DNA of 64,000 nt from Pseudogymnoascus destructans (GCF_001641265.1 NW_020167526.1:1-64000); one strand, 5' to 3'. Positions 54,382 through 64,000 are shown, numbered from the stretch's first letter. Program-made: numbers and translations. Notes: a model not told the origin generated them from the sequence alone.

Positions 54382-54467
54382 TGAGAGCACGTACTCTCAA
54401 ATGAGAGTACGTGCTCTCATATGGCCTTTTGGAAGCAATTGAGCTGGCAATATACCAGCTCAATTGC
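54382..54467. repeat. Two adjacent perfect hairpins
   Basis: First: TGAGAGCACGTACTCTCA at 54382-54399 and its complement at 54402-54419. Second: GCAATTGAGCTGG at 54435-54447 and its complement at 54455-54467. Both are inside the MULE. Confidence 0.85.
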
Positions 54468-54557
54468 ACGGTAAGTCAGGGGTCAATTGAGACCCCCAAA
54501 CCTCCTCCCCCTTCCATTCGTCCCCTCCACCACAGAACCCTGCTGACACCTCCCAGG

Positions 54558-54926
54558 TGTAAGGACACAGGGCACCCAGCTCACGGTAATAGCATATGGG
54601 AGTGCGAGTCAGAGGCTAAACGGATGCTATCCTATAGGTCTACTATGAAGGATACAAAAAAGATGAAGAGAGGAACCCCCGTTGGGTCAATCTCCTTAAG
54701 TACCCGAAACGGGTCCCGACTCAGCTAACCTGCACTCTCACCACGTGACCATAACTTGTCTGACTCAGATACCTTCCGTCACTGAGGGAGAGGGACCCCG
54801 TTGGGTCAATCCCCTTAAGTACCTGAAATGGGTCCGACTCGGCTAACCTGCCTTAACTCTTATCATGTGACCGTAACCTGCCCGACTCAGATCCTTTCTG
54901 GTCACTGAGGGACAGGCATCCTTACA
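54558..54926 (+). mobile_element. A-family solo LTR (369 bp) with an internal tandem duplication
   Basis: TGTAAGGACACAGG to GGCATCCTTACA, flanked by CCAGG on both sides (54553-54557 and 54927-54931). A unit of about 120 bp beginning CCCCGTTGGGTCAAT and ending TCACTGAGG is present twice, which explains its greater length than the 258-bp form. Confidence 0.87.
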
Positions 54927-55097
54927 CCAGGCTCCCTCCCTCCTCCGACCCCCTCAAAACCCCCCTCGGAAGCCCTCGCGCGAGGCACAAACTCCCCTGC
55001 CTCCCCCGCCCCTGCCTCCTAGCCGAACTTGCTGCCCCTGTCGACGGTAGCGAGTTCCTCGACTTGGACGCTTGGTCCCGCGCCCTGGACGACTGGG

Positions 55098-56019
55098 TGT
55101 CATACTGACATTCGTTGCACTCAGTTTGCTATCAAACTCAAGAGCAAACTTGGAAATCTCCTCCTCAAACCTACAAGTCACTATACATATTTTGGCTTAT
55201 CACACCAACAACAAGAGCAATACTACTCAACGATTGCTACAACCATCTATGATTCATTACACGTCATCGCTCCTTAGTTACTGGGCCAATATTACCACAT
55301 AGCATATCTCTACAACCCTCTATGATTCATTACATGACACCACTCATACTACCACATGACATATCTCTACCAACTAGAGGCCTAGGAGCATGAATGATAG
55401 CTCTAAAAGCTCCTATGAACCTCTATGATTCATTACATGTCATCGCTCTTTAGTTACCCACAAGATTGGTTAAGTTATGACATAATTTGTCTATGACATA
55501 ATTTGTCTATGGCATAATTTGTCTATAGGGGTACTCTGACCTTGGACCAAGGTGTGTGATGTAGTGAAGTGGTTCAGACAAGTTGCAACAAATGTTGAGT
55601 CTGGGAACTCAGGGGTAAGTCAGAGGTTATCACCTCACTGACTTTTCAGAAACAAGGAGTAACAAGATGAATGCTTGGAAGCTTGGAAAAGACGTGGAAG
55701 TATGTGATAGTCGATTTACTGTATTGTCTGCTTGCCCTTTTCCTTTTACTTCCTATAGGCTACGAACCTAAGAGATGGTTCTATGGGATTCTCTTACGTC
55801 AACTACAGTTACCAAGCCTGGTAAGTCATGGAAAGTCTTGGAAAATGAGAGAACTACATTCCTTTAGCATAAATAGGATTGCCCTTTCCTTTTGCTGCTT
55901 TGTGGAATAGTCTAAGCTACGACCCTTTGGCTCTGTTTTCTAAGACAGTGTGTTGTCTTAGTAAATTCATCCCTTCCTTGGGTGGCTAGATTCTCACATC
56001 TGGTGCACCCACCATTACA
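55098..56019 (+). mobile_element. B-family solo LTR (922 bp) with an internal rearrangement
   Basis: TGTCATACTGACATTCG to CACCCACCATTACA, flanked by CTGGG on both sides (55093-55097 and 56020-56024). The stretch 55552-55745 is inverted relative to the other copies and also moved to the other side of its neighbouring segment. Confidence 0.85.
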
Positions 56020-56101
56020 CTGGGCCGTCAAGGAGAAGTTCTCCTGGCAGCTCCAGAGGAGGGACAAAGATGGGGCAACTGCCGTTTGTCCCGAGGAGGG
56101 T

Positions 56102-56182
56102 TGTGCCTGGCGTGTCTGAGCCAGCCCCGACGACGAGCTTCCATTGCTCGTTGTTGGGGCTGGCTCAGACACGCCAGGCACA
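56102..56182. repeat. 81-bp hairpin with 37-bp arms
   Basis: TGTGCCTGGCGTGTCTGAGC ... and its reverse complement flank a 7-base loop near TTCCATT, with two mismatches. The left arm is part of the MULE reading frame (CAWRVSEPAP), so the right arm is an inverted copy of coding DNA. Confidence 0.85.
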
Positions 56183-56370
56183 TATGAGAATGGGGGGAGT
56201 TTCTAGATTGGGCTTGGGCAGGTCACGTGGGATGGAACTGGGTATATAGAATTTATTTACTGTTTTACTGGGTATATCGAGTTTTTGCCCAAAAAATAAT
56301 CCCGACGTCAAACACAATTGACGTTCAAAAAAGAAAGAAGCTGAACAAGCAAAATGACAAAAGACTGGTT

Positions 56371-56444
56371 TGGTCACTACGAGGGTCGAACTCGCGACCT
56401 TGGCGTTATTAGCACCACGCTCTAACCAACTGAGCTAAGCGACC
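56371..56444 (-). tRNA. tRNA-Ile (anticodon AAU)
   Basis: On minus the sequence starts GGTCGCTTAGCTCAGTTGG. The acceptor stem GGTCGCT pairs with AGTGACC (one G-T), followed by discriminator A. The anticodon loop is CTAATAA with anticodon AAT between TGGTG and CGCCA. The T arm is GCGAG-TTCGACC-CTCGT. There is no intron and the CCA is not encoded. An internal A box (TAGCTCAGTTGG) and a B-box-like GAGTTCGACCC are present. It lies 72 bp beyond the MULE target duplication. Confidence 0.95.
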
Positions 56445-57180
56445 GGGGTTTTTATGGTTGGTGTGTAGAAGGGGGTATTTAAGTGGGTGCGAACTTGGGT
56501 ACGATGACGTCCATTCAGTAGTTCGGGTTGCGGGGGGTAGAGCTGTAGGGAGGCAGGTGGGCTGGGTGTGAGTGACAGGTGAGTGTTCTTTGATTTTCAC
56601 ATTGGTCTATATAGAGGTAGGTACTTCTCACTCGGATTGGGGATTTTATTTTGAAAGACACGCTGCTGATTATGTATATCGTAGCCTGCTCATTTTCTGT
56701 AATGCCCCTTCCCCCGCTATCCGTCTAGGAAAAATCGATCTATCTATCTCGGAGACAAAAACCAAAAAACTTTTGTGATTAGAAAATCCCGTTCCCTTCC
56801 CTGATAATCTCGCGCTCTGCCGTCCTGGGGAATTGTGCGTGCAGATTCGCTGCTTGAGAGGCTCGGTATGGATATACGAGTGTGTATCCGTGTCGGCCGT
56901 CTGTCCATAAGTCGATGAGCGGCAGGGGTAGCGGATAAAATAGAATAGCAAGAGAATAAGTATATAAGTTGTTGGAAAAAGTCGTCAAAACGCTTTTGGG
57001 TCATCAAGAGCCGTGACATCTCATCGAGTCGTTAGAAGGTCGTCAGACTGCGCTTTCGAACCATTGGCCCCCGTCAGCCGCCACAGTAGGATCTGTGTAT
57101 TGTGTGTCAGCTTCCACCCTACACTCTTCTCATCCGTCAGCAGAGGGTAAGCTCACTCTTATTTATCGAAGACGCTGTCG

Positions 57181-58754
57181 TCAAAGACGGGTTCGTCGAG
57201 GTCTCCACATCACCCCGCTCAACCTGCATCTCCACATCCCCCCCCCCCTCCCTCCCTTCCTTCCCTTCCGAGCCTCTTTGAGGCAAAACCGCCGCTCAGA
57301 AAACTTCCACGTCGTCCCAGCGTGCGCCTTCTCCTCAAGGACGTCATCGAAAGTCTTCCCCTCCAATGCAGCGGCGCGGTGGACGCGGCGTGTGCGCACG
57401 AGCCAGATGCCGTGGGAGCCGAGGATGCCGAGTTCGAGGATTATGACGGCGATGTAGAGGATGCCGCCGAGGATGTCGAAGTCGTGTTGGGCGACTGGTG
57501 GGTGTTAGTTCGTTGCTTGATTGGGTCTTGGGGATTGGAGTGGAGGGGCGGGGGAGCATACCCAGTGCCATGAGGGAGAAGAAGGCGCCGAGGAGGTCGA
57601 TGAAGATGAACCAGAGGCTTATGCCGACGACGCGGCCGCGGCGCTTCCACATCTCGTAGTAGGGTGGGAGGAGGCCGATGGCGACGAGGATGGAGGCGAT
57701 GACGCCGACGATTATCATGGGGTAGTCGATGCCGCGGTTGTAGAGGGGCTGTTGGGCGGTTAGTTGGAAACATTCTGGGGACGCATGGGAGTAGATCCCC
57801 GGGAACAAGATCGAAGAGGTCCACACTGCTTGGGATTGCCAAATTGGCTTTCTGCCCAGGAACAGCGGAGTGAGATTGGAGATGGGGGGAAGAAAAAACG
57901 TACTCTCAGCGTGAGGATCAATACCGCCTGCGCGCCTCCAAAGATGGCGGCTGTGGTTATCCCATAGACGGAAGCTTTAAACCAAGACCATCCACTGCAC
58001 AAGTCAGTAATGTAGACAATACATGTGGCCCTGAAGAGGGATGTGAGGAAGGCCGAATCTTACTTTCCGTAGACGAGGATCTGAACCCATGATATGAGCG
58101 ACAACGTGCAGAGGAGCTGAGGCTGGATCTGGAGTGGTGTATTGAAGTGCTTTTGGACGTTAGTATATCATAACAGGGCCTTGACTGGAGAGCATAGATC
58201 TGTTGAAAGCGTACTTGGACGATGGCATATGTGCCGATGGGGACTGCGGCAATAGCCCATAAAAAGACCATGGCAGGTGGGAAGCCATCTGTGTCTTTGG
58301 TCTTCCAATTTGACCAGATTCTGTTGGGTGGTTAGGATACAATGGCTGATAGAACAGGGGGGGTTTGCCCATACTGTGGAATTAACTGTGGGGTTGTTAG
58401 CATGTGTTCATGATAGATTCATTCTGACGTCTCTGGGGTGGGGATGTCCTTACTTGGATGCACCATAATCTTCATGTGACTGTCAGTAAAGTGGTAAAAG
58501 TGAGCCTCCTAAAGGGAATATAACATACACTGTTGCAAGTTAGAAAAGACACATTGACCGGAGGCGTGGCAAGACTTACCCGTGCCAATTGTCTACACCA
58601 AACATCAAGGTTCAGATTAGATCTCTATGTGAAGTGGAAGTAAGAGGACTTACACCAAGGACATTTGCAGCCTGTTGGAGGTCAGAACATGTGAGTCGTT
58701 GGGTGAAGTCAGTGAACTTACAACAGGTTGTTCCTCTATAATTGCCATCTGCAT
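57181..58754 (-). CDS. PQ-loop membrane protein with micro-exons, including a 1-nt exon
   Basis: PQ-loop proteins are seven-helix proteins related to SWEET and lysosomal amino-acid or cystine exporters; substrates of fungal members are mostly unknown. Exons on minus: 58754 or 58748-58722, 58671-58654, 58592-58580 (13 nt), 58529 (1 nt), 58469-58454 (16 nt), 58385-58375 (11 nt), 58320-58215, 58149-58064, 57994-57904, 57748-57562, 57494-57181. All introns begin GT and end AG; most are 50-70 nt, one (57749-57903) is 155 nt. The sum from 58748 is 870 nt, 289 residues. The product reads AANVLGTIGTVLWCIQLIPQ, IWSNWKTKDTDGFPP, FLWAIAAVPIGTYAIVQ, LCTLSLISWVQILVYG, SVYGITTAAIFGGAQAV, IIVGVIASILVAIGLLPPYY, ISLWFIFIDLLGAFFSLMAL, IAVIILELGILGSHGIW. 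The first PQ motif is PQIW; the second is altered to PPYY. Confidence 0.82.
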
Positions 58755-60192
58755 CCGAAATGTGGTGATAATATCTGAAGTTGAACTTGCAGTCCGATAT
58801 ATAGAAGAGCAAGAAGAAGAAGCAAGAAGAGAAGAACAGGGAGATAAGAAAGCAGGAAACCAAAAGTAGATCGGAAGGAGTAGATGTTGGGGCCGGCTAC
58901 TATTGTTCGGCCTCGGGTGTATATAACAATGGCTATTGAAGAAAGGGGAAAGAGAGGATCGAACCCTTACCGGTGAATCTGGACCCTGATGGAGAGCTAG
59001 ATAGGGAGGTGATCTCAAATAGCCGAAATCCCACGCCAACCGCCAGCCGGGGCGATAGTAGCTGGGGGACGGCATCTCTTGTGGAGAAGAGGGGACAAGT
59101 ATTATCTCATGGCTGTCGCATATCTTGGATGGCATTGGCACAGGTCATATAAACAGTGCATTCTCCTGTGCGCTGCTCGTGTCTGTCTGTCTGTCTGTTG
59201 GCCCTGCAGACTCGACTTCCCCACCCTTCATCCCTTGTCTCCATGTCCGGTCAATGGTCCGACGACGACGATCGATGCTGCAGACTGAGTGGTTAACGCG
59301 GGTGCGGAAAGAAGGAAGGAGGCAGCTGAACTATGGCCGATGCTGGCTGATGTCCGTTTCTGGCCAGATGCCCACCATTATCACCATAGTATACGTGTAT
59401 GAGCATACTCATCTGTGCTCGGAACCACGAATTGGGGAAGATGGAGCTTTACCTGCAGCGCATATGCATTTTGAGACTGAGGGTGTAGCAAACGACGGGG
59501 TATGATTTCATGATTTTATAATACATGCGCCAGGCGCGGCAACATGTAAATATATTGAAAAACTGCTATGGGCAGCACAAGGTCCCCCCAAAATCGGCTA
59601 TCCACCAATCAACTCTGTCGTAACCTTGCGTGCTGAACCCCACATTCGTCTGCACAACAAATTGTGGACAGTTCATGGTATTCGGATATTTACCAGGGAA
59701 TTCACAAGGAAAGTCCGTAGAACCTCAATTGCTCTCCACCTGTTTCTGAGAAAGTGATATATATTTTATATCCACCGTCTGCCCCTTCAATATACGCCTT
59801 TGTATATCCAGTTTCAAGCTGCATATCTGCTGCTACCTTGTGTGAATTTGGTAAGTCAAACTACCCTCTCTTTCTTCCCTGTTCCAGCACTCTCTGGCCA
59901 GTTGCACCTGCATTGGAATGAGGATCATGCGGAAACCCACAAACAAACGCAAAGACACAACTGATCCGCCTGGCTCTTCTGGATCTTGGACTCACAAAAT
60001 GCGGGATTGCCTGACCTATTACTGCCGCCTACCTGGAACCTGGAACCTCTTCATGCATGAACTCTTATAAATATCGCCTGTTCAATCATGTCTTTTCAAA
60101 TTCAAACCTGACCACACATTCATCCACACGGCCAGAGCTTCACAGTCATTGTCACCTGCCACAAACACACTGGGGCTTGAACTATTGTCAAG
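58755..60192. other. Divergent intergenic region with likely promoters and leader
   Basis: It lies between the minus-strand PQ-loop gene and the plus-strand Tudor-SN gene. No supported gene. A likely donor (TTTGGTAAGTCAAAC, near 59845) suggests an intron in the 5' leader of the Tudor-SN gene. A TGTC microsatellite is near 59190. Frames of 60-160 codons here have no recognisable domain. Confidence 0.4.
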
Positions 60193-63108
60193 ATGGCCCC
60201 CAGGACCGGCTCATACCAATTCAACACACCCACCAGGAAGCCCAGGCGCTCCTATGGTCTCAAGATTGGCTACAACACTCCTTTCAGCAAGACGGCCGCG
60301 AACTCCTCCGCAACCTCTTCACCTGAATCTACAGACTCTTCTTCATCAGCGCAGTCCGCTAACTTTATTGCTCCTTTCCCTAGTCCCCGCAGCTCCCCTG
60401 CGTCAGTCACATTGTCATCATCGGTTCAGCGTCCGCATATAACCCCCGCCCAATACGCAAAAATGGCAGTCCAGGCTGGCAGAGTCAAGTCTGTGTTGAG
60501 CGGTGACACGATCATCCTCACCTCCATCGTCAACCCAGCGCAAGAAAAGATCCTGTCTCTGGCCTACATTACAGCACCGCGCCTGAACAAGACTGGTGAT
60601 GAACCATGGGCATTCGAAAGCCGCGATTACCTACGAAAGAGCTTGGTTGGCAAGAACATCCAATTCCAGGTTCTCTACGAGATTCCGACCACAAAGCGAC
60701 AGTTTGGCGTGGTATTCCTCGAGGATGGAGTGAAGTTTCCGCAGGCAGTTGTCCGTGAAGGCTGGGCGAAGATCAAGGATGCAGCTGGCCGCAAGGAAGA
60801 CACAGAAAAAGCTGTCCAACTGCTGAATGAGCTTAAGCTTCTGGAAAGCCAAGCTCGCGCCGAAGACCTGGGCGTCTGGTCGCCATCTAGTGGGCACCTC
60901 GACGTGCAGCACGACCTGGGCAACTCCGACGAATTCATGGCTGAATACAAGGGTCAGTCAGTGGATGGAGTTGTCGAGCGCATTCTCAGCGGCGACCGGA
61001 TGCTTGTGCGATTAATAATGCCCAACAAGAAGCACTATCAACTTATGACTCTCGTTGCTGGTATAAGAGCACCAAGCACGGAACGTGTCAACCCGTCAAA
61101 CCAACAAGTGCAGCCAGCCGAACCCCTAGGAAATGAAGCCAAGGCATTTGTCGAGACTAGGTTATTACAACGCAACGTGAAGGTCGACATCCTCGGTGTC
61201 AGCCCGCAAAACCAACTGATTGCCACCGTCAGGCACCCCAAAGGCAGCATCGCGAATTTCTTGCTTGCTGCTGGCCTTGCCCGTTGCTCGGATCACCACT
61301 CAACCCTCCTGGGTTCAGCAATGCCGGCACTGAGACAGGCTGAAAAGGATGCCCAAGTTAATAAGCGTGGCCTTTACGAGGGTCATGTGGCCAAGTCGAA
61401 ATCTGGCGCAGCTGCACAAGATGTCATAGTCACCCGTGTTTTCAGCGCAGATACCCTGTTTGTACGAAACAAAGCTGGTGTAGAGAAACGTATCAACATC
61501 TCCAGTGTCAGAGGCCCAAGAACAAACGAGCCTTCTGAAGCCCTATTCAAAGATGCCGCCAAAGAATTTCTGCGCAAGAAGGTCATCGGGAAGCACGTAC
61601 GCGTGAGTGTTGATGGCTCAAGGCCAGCTACGGATGGGTACGACGCAAAGGATGTCGCAACTGTCACCCTGAATGACACGAATATTGGCCTCGCTCTCGC
61701 CCAGGAAGGATGGGTTTCTATTATCCGCCACAAGAGGGACGACACTGATCGCGCACCGAACTACGATGAACTTCTGGCAGCACAAGAGACAGCAAAAGAG
61801 GAGAATAAGGGCATGTGGTCGCCGAAAGCCCCAGCTATCAAGACCTATGTTGATGCATCCGAGACCGCTCAGAAGGCAAAGATGCAGCTTCAGACTCTCC
61901 AACGCCAAAAGAAGATCCCAGCAATCGTTGACTACGTGAAGAGTGGTTCGCGATTTACAGTTCTCATCCCACGCGAAGGCGCAAAGTTGAACTTTGTTCT
62001 TGGAGGTATCAGAGCCCCGAAGTCTGCAAGAAATCCAAGTGAGCAGAGCGAACCTTTCGGACAGGAGGCACACGACTTTGCGACGAAGCGTTGCAGCCAG
62101 CGTGACGTCGAGATTGATGTTCACAACATCGACAAGGTCGGTGGATTTATCGGTGAGCTTTTCGTCAACCGTGAGAGCTTCGCGAAGGCTCTCGTTGAGG
62201 AGGGATATGCTACTGTCCACGAATATTCCGCTGAGCAGTCTGGAAACGCCCAGGAGCTCCTCGGCGCCCAAGGTCGTGCCAAGGCGGCGAGAAAGGGCCT
62301 GTGGAAGGACTGGGACCCATCCCAAGACGAGGAGGCGGAGTCGGCTGAAGTCGCCCCTGAGAACGGCACGAACGGCGACTCTGCGCTCGTTGAACGCCAA
62401 AAGGACTACCGCGACGTGATTATCACTAACATCGACGACGAGGGCAAGCTCAAGCTCCAAATCATCGGCACCGGCACCTCGAGCCTCGACACCATGATGT
62501 CGCAATTCCGCACGTTCCACCTCAACCCTACCAACAACGCCGGGCTCCCCGCCGACCCCAAAGCCGGGGACTTCGTCTCCGCCAAGTTCAGCGAGGACGG
62601 GCAATGGTACCGCGCGCGCATCCGCGCCAACGACCGCCCCGCCAAGGTGGCCGAGGTGCAGTACATCGATTTCGGCAACAAGGAGAAGATCCCCTGGGCC
62701 CAGCTGCGCCCGCTGCAGCCGCAGTTCTCGATCCAGAAGCTGAAGGCGCAGGCGCAGGACGCGGTGCTCTCGCTCCTCCAGCTGCCGGTTAGCAAGGAGT
62801 ACCTCGACGACGCGATCGCGTACATCACGGAGCTGACGGCGAACAAGGAGCTCGTTGCAAATGTGGATTACACGGACAAGGACGGGACGCTCTACGTCAC
62901 GCTCTTTGATCCCAAAACGAGCGATAAGCTGACTGAGAGCATCAACTCTGAGGTCGTGGCTGAGGGCCTCGCGATGGTGCCGCGGAAGCTGAAGCCGTGG
63001 GAGCGCAGCTTTGGGGATGTCCTGAAGGCGCTGAAGAAGATGGAGACTGTTGCGAAGGAGGATGAGCGCAGGGGCATGTGGGAGTATGGCGATCTGACTG
63101 AGGATTAG
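60193..63108 (+). CDS. Tudor staphylococcal-nuclease protein (Tudor-SN/SND1 type)
   Basis: An uninterrupted 971-codon frame. Tudor-SN proteins bind RNA in cytoplasmic granules and take part in RNA decay and splicing-related processes. Four SNase-like repeats are visible: about residues 91-225 (RVKSVLSGDTIILTSIVNPA), 250-395 (VVERILSGDRMLVRLIMP), 405-545 (VIVTRVFSADTLFVRN), 570-705 (AIVDYVKSGSRFTVLIP). A Tudor domain follows at about 780-840 (GDFVSAKFSEDGQWYRARI, VQYIDFGNKEKIPW), then a partial fifth SNase repeat to the end. Residues 1-90 are Ser/Thr/Pro-rich; orthologues usually begin near the position of Met91 (60463), so translation may start there or the extension may be lineage-specific. 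The frame is intact while other host genes in the window are frameshifted. Confidence 0.93.
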   Translation: MAPRTGSYQFNTPTRKPRRSYGLKIGYNTPFSKTAANSSATSSPESTDSSSSAQSANFIAPFPSPRSSPASVTLSSSVQRPHITPAQYAKMAVQAGRVKSVLSGDTIILTSIVNPAQEKILSLAYITAPRLNKTGDEPWAFESRDYLRKSLVGKNIQFQVLYEIPTTKRQFGVVFLEDGVKFPQAVVREGWAKIKDAAGRKEDTEKAVQLLNELKLLESQARAEDLGVWSPSSGHLDVQHDLGNSDEFMAEYKGQSVDGVVERILSGDRMLVRLIMPNKKHYQLMTLVAGIRAPSTERVNPSNQQVQPAEPLGNEAKAFVETRLLQRNVKVDILGVSPQNQLIATVRHPKGSIANFLLAAGLARCSDHHSTLLGSAMPALRQAEKDAQVNKRGLYEGHVAKSKSGAAAQDVIVTRVFSADTLFVRNKAGVEKRINISSVRGPRTNEPSEALFKDAAKEFLRKKVIGKHVRVSVDGSRPATDGYDAKDVATVTLNDTNIGLALAQEGWVSIIRHKRDDTDRAPNYDELLAAQETAKEENKGMWSPKAPAIKTYVDASETAQKAKMQLQTLQRQKKIPAIVDYVKSGSRFTVLIPREGAKLNFVLGGIRAPKSARNPSEQSEPFGQEAHDFATKRCSQRDVEIDVHNIDKVGGFIGELFVNRESFAKALVEEGYATVHEYSAEQSGNAQELLGAQGRAKAARKGLWKDWDPSQDEEAESAEVAPENGTNGDSALVERQKDYRDVIITNIDDEGKLKLQIIGTGTSSLDTMMSQFRTFHLNPTNNAGLPADPKAGDFVSAKFSEDGQWYRARIRANDRPAKVAEVQYIDFGNKEKIPWAQLRPLQPQFSIQKLKAQAQDAVLSLLQLPVSKEYLDDAIAYITELTANKELVANVDYTDKDGTLYVTLFDPKTSDKLTESINSEVVAEGLAMVPRKLKPWERSFGDVLKALKKMETVAKEDERRGMWEYGDLTED

Positions 63109-64000
63109 CTGTCTCTCTCCTCATCCCTTGTCGTTCGCCATGCCATCCTCACTTCCCCCACGCCCTGAGTGTCCGCATGCACTGCTGGTGCTTTGGGTGC
63201 CCTCCTTCCCCCCTTTTCATCTCTCACCCGCTTCCTGAAATTTTTGGATCCATCAACCCCCTTCTGCGTTTGGATTTTGAGTTTTCAAGCATTGCACACG
63301 TATTTTCTTGGTTCGGGATGCATAGAATTGGACAAAGGGGCAAGCAGGCAGCAGGGCAAGCAGGGCAAAAAAAGTATAGGCGTGGACAATGAATGATGCA
63401 TCTTTTTTTGCAAAAAGGGGCAAATCAAACAAACAAAAACTATAAATATTACTCTTTTATTGGATTGGGGAGGGGGTGGTGCAGGGGATGGAAGGGTGTA
63501 TTAATAGACAGACCCAGACCCGGCCGGAGAAGTAGATTCGGAAATGTGAATCTGATACCCCCCTCTCATCGACTGTTTTTATGGGGGAGTGGAGAAGGTT
63601 TTGTGATATGCCTACGTGTGTTTGGGATGCTACGTTGTCAACTCTACATACAGTCTCATACCAGTGATTGATTGAAGCCGTTGGGACCTTCACATACACA
63701 TCACATTCCTTCACATAGCCGACTACTTCACTAAATTCACAATACCCAGTCATACAAGCAAGAATCTATACAGTCTCCTCTGAATTCACTCTAACACTCT
63801 ACCACTAACTAACAACAGTGCGAGATACGTAAGCCCTCAGCCCACAGCCCACGATCCAAGAACAATCAGTAGTCATAGGAGTAACAGTACTAATCCAACA
63901 CACCAATAAACAGCGTGCATGCTGTCCAAGAACCCCTCCCTGTATCCCAACACCCAAACGAGGAGGAGCTGCTGTATGCAAGAGGAGCCGGATATCTCCT
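63109..64000. other. Downstream region, no supported gene
   Basis: The first few hundred bases are the likely 3' untranslated region of the Tudor-SN gene. Frames of 60-98 codons on both strands have no recognisable domain. No repeat ends or RNA genes were recognised. Confidence 0.45.

Larger units (their letters stand above)
54290..56290 (+). mobile_element. Non-autonomous MULE with 9-bp target duplication, carrying two LTR insertions
   Basis: AAAAAATAA stands at 54281-54289 and 56291-56299. The inverted ends are CCAAAAACTCGATATACCCA (54292 onward) and the reverse of CAAAAACTCGATATACCCAG (ending about 56288). Removing the A-family LTR (54558-54926) and the B-family LTR (55098-56019) leaves about 700 bp. 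That core keeps only the N-terminal zinc-type region of a MULE transposase (FLDLDAWSRALDDW, then VKEKFSWQLQRRDKDGATAV and CPEEGCAWRV across the B insertion). The catalytic core is absent, so it must have moved with help from another copy. Confidence 0.83.

Noticed and set aside
57749..57903. An extra 25-nt exon inside the 155-nt intron of the PQ-loop gene
   Set aside because: Splice-like signals exist, but inclusion would shift the frame away from the conserved helices.
61618..62604. 328-codon minus frame inside the Tudor-SN gene
   Set aside because: Antisense shadow of a strongly codon-biased gene; the plus strand encodes recognisable SNase and Tudor repeats.

Overview
This window looks like a transposon-rich stretch of nuclear DNA from a filamentous ascomycete (Pezizomycotina). 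The reasons are short GT-AG introns of about 50-75 nt with CTAAC/CTGAC-type branch points, fungal gene families (a HAL/SAT4-type kinase, an SSK1 response regulator, an ENA-type ATPase, a Tudor-SN protein), and dense Ty3/gypsy, pogo/Fot1, hAT and MULE remnants. Many remnants carry TGG/CAG to TAG changes of the kind left by RIP. I cannot name the species.

Layout. 1-5.9 kb: intergenic DNA and an ENA-type P-type ATPase gene (minus strand) broken by at least ten single-base frameshifts. 5.9-18.5 kb: a stack of nested retroelements. An old Ty3 element (5912-10289, resuming at 18216-18480) has an LTR-in-LTR-in-LTR insertion in its 5' LTR, a solo LTR in its gag, and a complete 7.9 kb chromodomain Ty3 element (10290-18215, target duplication TAGTT) inside its 3' LTR. 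18.5-23.5 kb: gene-poor DNA with hairpins and simple repeats. 23.5-28.7 kb: two host genes in tandem, a HAL/SAT4-like kinase and an SSK1-like response regulator. 29.3-38.5 kb: a dead pogo element, a nearly intact pogo/Fot1 element and a foldback MITE inside a hAT fossil, and a RIP-like degraded Ty3 gag/protease. 38.5-45.4 kb: broken phosphotransferase (APH) and AIG2-like genes, hAT and protease fossils, and solo LTRs. 46.2-54.0 kb: a Fot1-like fossil containing a complete Ty3 element (46874-53787, target duplication CTTTG). 54.3-56.3 kb: a MULE with 9-bp target duplications that carries two solo LTRs. 56.4-63.1 kb: tRNA-Ile(AAU), a PQ-loop membrane protein gene with micro-exons, and an intact Tudor-SN gene.

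Most unusual content. (1) Three separate Ty3 elements carry the same arrangement: gag next to the leader/primer-side LTR, and, on the opposite strand next to the polypurine-tract side, a small cysteine-rich gene (paired CX2CX5-8C units). In the 46.9-53.8 kb element the whole pol also lies antisense to gag, leader and polypurine tract, yet the element is bounded by a perfect target duplication. (2) The PQ-loop gene can be read only with an 11-nt exon and, apparently, a 1-nt exon with canonical splice sites on both sides. (3) The pogo-type elements share a modular end: ACGT followed by two tandem copies of a family-specific box.

The surviving or recently broken host genes share a theme of ion and osmotic stress: ENA Na+/K+ efflux ATPase, HAL/SAT4 kinase, and SSK1 of the HOG pathway. 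All statements come from reading the sequence and the translated frames by eye; no database search was run.
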